Of a DNA stretch of 8,083 nt, positions 5,755 to 8,083 are shown in pieces (within the stretch, counting starts at the first letter, position 1; each line of letters opens with the position of its first letter). The notes under the pieces were generated by a model that was not told the origin of the DNA, did no database searches, and saw nothing but the letters and a program-made list of their open reading frames with translations. This stretch comes from Bacillota bacterium (GTDB lineage: Bacteria > Bacillota > Clostridia > Oscillospirales > Acutalibacteraceae): contig JAEZWL010000039.1 in NCBI GenBank assembly GCA_023420245.1, positions 1-8,083 on the forward strand. Direction: 5' to 3'. The position numbers and the translations under genes were made by a program.

Positions 5755-8083
5755 ATGGCATCGAGCATTCAAAAGAGGAACGGGGTCGTCGTTAAGTTCG
5801 ACAGTGTTAAAATACGGAACGCGATCTTCAAGGCAAATCAGGCAGTACCGGAGGAGGAAATGACCGGCAGGGCTTTGGATGAGCTGACGGATAAGGTCTC
5901 TTCCCATTTCCCGGAGCATAAAGTTCCAACCGTGGAGCAGGTTCAGGACATTGTTGAGGAAAAGCTGATTCAGGCGGACTACGCAAAAACGGCGAAGGCC
6001 TACATCCTTTACCGCGCGGAGCACGCGAAGGTACGCCAGGCAGAAGCAGACCTCATGGATATTTACAAGGAGCTTACCTTCCAGGACGCGAAGGATGCCG
6101 ATATCAAACGGGAAAACGCCAATATCGACGCGGACACCGCGATGGGCACCATGCTGAAATACGGCTCCGAGGGCTCCAAATATTTTATCAACAACTATGT
6201 TCTTCCCAAGGATATTGCCTCCGCGCATATCAACGGCGACATCCATATCCATGACGAAGATTTCTATATGCTGACGGAAACCTGCTGCCAGATCGACCTG
6301 ATCAAGCTGTTCCGCAACGGCTTCTGCACCGGACACGGCGCGCTGCGCGAGCCGAACGATATCCGTTCCTACGCCGCTCTCGCCTGCATCGCCATTCAGG
6401 CGAACCAAAACGAGATGCACGGCGGTCAGTCCGTCCCGAATTTCGATTATTCCATGGCTCCCGGCGTCGCAAAGACGTTCCGCAAGGCTTATTATAAGGC
6501 TCTTTCCCAGTTCTTCCAGATTACCAAAGGTATGCCGGAGACCGACGCCGACGCGCTGGCAAAGAAAATCCGGAACGACATCAACGAAGAGATCACACTG
6601 GGCGGCTCCGACCAATTTGGCGAAAAGCTGGCGCAGTGGCTGCCGGAGCACCAGAGGGCGAACGGGTTTGAAGAAATTACCCGTGAGGAAACGCTGCGCG
6701 CCCACCGTTACGCGGTGACGACGGGCACCAGCAATACCGACAAGGCGTCCTATCAGGCAATGGAGGCGCTTATCCACAATCTCAACACCATGAACTCCCG
6801 CGCGGGCGCGCAGGTTCCGTTCTCCTCCATCAACTACGGAACAGATACCTCGCCGGAAGCGAGAATGGTAATCCGCAACCTTCTGAAAGCCACATCAGCC
6901 GGACTGGGCGACGGGGAAACCCCCATCTTCCCGGTACAGATCTTCAAGGTGAAGGAAGGCATCAATTACAACGAGGAAGACCCGAACTACGATCTGTTCA
7001 AGCTTGCCTGCAAGGTCAGCGCAAAGCGGCTGTTCCCGAACTTCAGCTTTATCGACGCGCCGTTTAACCTTACCTACTATAAAAAGGGCGACTACAACTC
7101 GGAGGTCGCCTACATGGGCTGCCGTACCCGTGTAATGGGAAATACGCACGACAAGAGCAAGGAGGTCACCTGCGGACGTGGAAACCTGAGCTTTACATCC
7201 ATTAATTTGCCGCGCATCGGCATTGAGGCGCATGGCGATATGAAGAAATTCTATGAAATTTTGGATAAACGCATGGAGCTGGTCATCCGCCAGCTGCTGC
7301 ACCGCTTTCAGATTCAGTGCGGTAAAAAGGTATACAACTATCCGTTCCTGATGGGGCAGGGCGTGTGGATTGACGCGGAAAAGCTCGACCCCACCGACAG
7401 CGTGGCAGAGGTGCTGAAGCACGGTACGCTGAGCATGGGCTTTATCGGTCTGGCCGAAACCTTGAAGGCGCTCGTCGGCAAGCATCACGGCGAGAGCGCC
7501 GAAAGCCAGAAGCTCGGTCTGGAAATCGTGAATTATATGCGTGACCGTATGGACAGGGAATCGGCGAAAATCGGCTTGAACTTTACCCTGCTGGCAACTC
7601 CGGCAGAGGGTCTTTCCGGTCGCTTTGTAAGAATCGACCGAGAGAAATTCGGGGTCATTCCCGGTGTGACTGACCGCGAATACTACACCAATTCCTTCCA
7701 TATTCCGGTTTACTATCCCATCCGGGCGTTCCGCAAAATTCAGCTGGAGGCTCCGTATCACGCAATGACCAACGCGGGTCACATCAGCTACGTAGAGCTG
7801 GACGGCGACACCTGCAAGAACGTAGACGCGTTTGAAGCCGTAATTCGCTGCATGAAGGAAAACGGAATCGGCTACGGCTCGGTAAACCATCCGGTCGACC
7901 GCGACCCTGTTTGCGGCTTTAACGGCATTATCGACAACGAGTGCCCGAAGTGCCACCGCTCCGAGGAGGATGGCGGACCGAAATTCGAGCGTATCCGCAG
8001 AATTACCGGCTATCTTGTAGGAACCACCGACCGCTGGAACAACGCCAAGCGCGCGGAGGAAAGAGACAGGTTAAAGCATGGAC
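5755..8083 (+). CDS. nrdD: Anaerobic ribonucleoside-triphosphate reductase NrdD (3' end outside window)
   Basis: Class III ribonucleotide reductase, which makes dNTPs from NTPs without oxygen through a glycyl radical installed by the radical-SAM activase NrdG. The 776 codons present form one open frame. The N-terminus is an ATP-cone allosteric domain (residues 3 to about 92, QKRNGVVVKFDSVKIRNAI). The catalytic barrel follows, with HINGDIHIHD, QNEMHGGQSVPNFD and the radical-carrying cysteine candidate C456 in YMGCRTRVMGN; C191 in FCTGHGALREP is a possible partner cysteine. The glycyl radical site is G752 in RRITGYL. The zinc-site region before it has C720, C730 and C733, but D717 where a CxxC pair would put the first cysteine. 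ATG 5755 has AAAGGA (5739-5744) about ten bases upstream. The ending AKRAEERDRLKHG is near the usual C-terminus, so only a few codons are missing; nrdG would be expected next. Confidence 0.96.
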   Translation, partial: MASSIQKRNGVVVKFDSVKIRNAIFKANQAVPEEEMTGRALDELTDKVSSHFPEHKVPTVEQVQDIVEEKLIQADYAKTAKAYILYRAEHAKVRQAEADLMDIYKELTFQDAKDADIKRENANIDADTAMGTMLKYGSEGSKYFINNYVLPKDIASAHINGDIHIHDEDFYMLTETCCQIDLIKLFRNGFCTGHGALREPNDIRSYAALACIAIQANQNEMHGGQSVPNFDYSMAPGVAKTFRKAYYKALSQFFQITKGMPETDADALAKKIRNDINEEITLGGSDQFGEKLAQWLPEHQRANGFEEITREETLRAHRYAVTTGTSNTDKASYQAMEALIHNLNTMNSRAGAQVPFSSINYGTDTSPEARMVIRNLLKATSAGLGDGETPIFPVQIFKVKEGINYNEEDPNYDLFKLACKVSAKRLFPNFSFIDAPFNLTYYKKGDYNSEVAYMGCRTRVMGNTHDKSKEVTCGRGNLSFTSINLPRIGIEAHGDMKKFYEILDKRMELVIRQLLHRFQIQCGKKVYNYPFLMGQGVWIDAEKLDPTDSVAEVLKHGTLSMGFIGLAETLKALVGKHHGESAESQKLGLEIVNYMRDRMDRESAKIGLNFTLLATPAEGLSGRFVRIDREKFGVIPGVTDREYYTNSFHIPVYYPIRAFRKIQLEAPYHAMTNAGHISYVELDGDTCKNVDAFEAVIRCMKENGIGYGSVNHPVDRDPVCGFNGIIDNECPKCHRSEEDGGPKFERIRRITGYLVGTTDRWNNAKRAEERDRLKHG

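Noticed and set aside
5623..7956. Two long - strand open frames (384 and 353 codons) opposite nrdD
   Set aside because: Same shadow effect; the + strand encodes a full NrdD with all motifs, and the - strand frames show no known family features.

Overview
The window looks like an ordinary chromosomal stretch from a moderately GC-rich Gram-positive anaerobe, most likely a clostridial Firmicute of the Oscillospiraceae/Ruminococcaceae kind. The evidence is strong AGGAGG-type ribosome binding sites, extended -10 promoters, Rho-independent terminators, a class III (oxygen-sensitive) ribonucleotide reductase and the QueH form of epoxyqueuosine reductase. The lineage is an inference from gene content and style, not a database result. 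I see no tRNA or rRNA gene, CRISPR array, insertion sequence or phage gene.

Layout on the + strand, where every gene lies: (1) the 3' part of aspS (aspartyl-tRNA synthetase), running in from the left edge; (2) a PfkB-family sugar kinase, probably a fructokinase, 25 bases further on, closed by a good terminator at about 2469-2516; (3) a promoter at 2506-2534, a leader of about 100 bases, and queH, which starts with TTG and acts in the last step of queuosine synthesis; (4) a 36-base imperfect hairpin followed by a GNAT acetyltransferase; (5) a strong promoter (3873-3901) with an 8+8 bp inverted repeat at the expected transcription start, driving a two-gene operon of an HxlR-family repressor and an aldo/keto reductase of the YghZ (L-glyceraldehyde 3-phosphate reductase) type, overlapping by one base and closed by a terminator at 5429-5452; (6) a 343-base regulatory region with two NrdR-box-like sites, a near-consensus promoter and a structured leader; (7) nrdD, anaerobic ribonucleoside-triphosphate reductase, running off the right edge almost complete.

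The genes serve separate housekeeping roles: translation (aspS, and queH through tRNA modification), sugar phosphorylation, aldehyde reduction under a local regulator, and anaerobic dNTP supply. I found no obviously new multi-gene system. The points most worth following up are in the non-coding DNA: a possible translational switch in the queH leader, the palindromic operator candidate in front of hxlR, and the paired NrdR-like boxes before nrdD. At protein level, the HxlR regulator lacks the usual N-terminal cysteine, and NrdD has an aspartate where a four-cysteine zinc site would place its first ligand.
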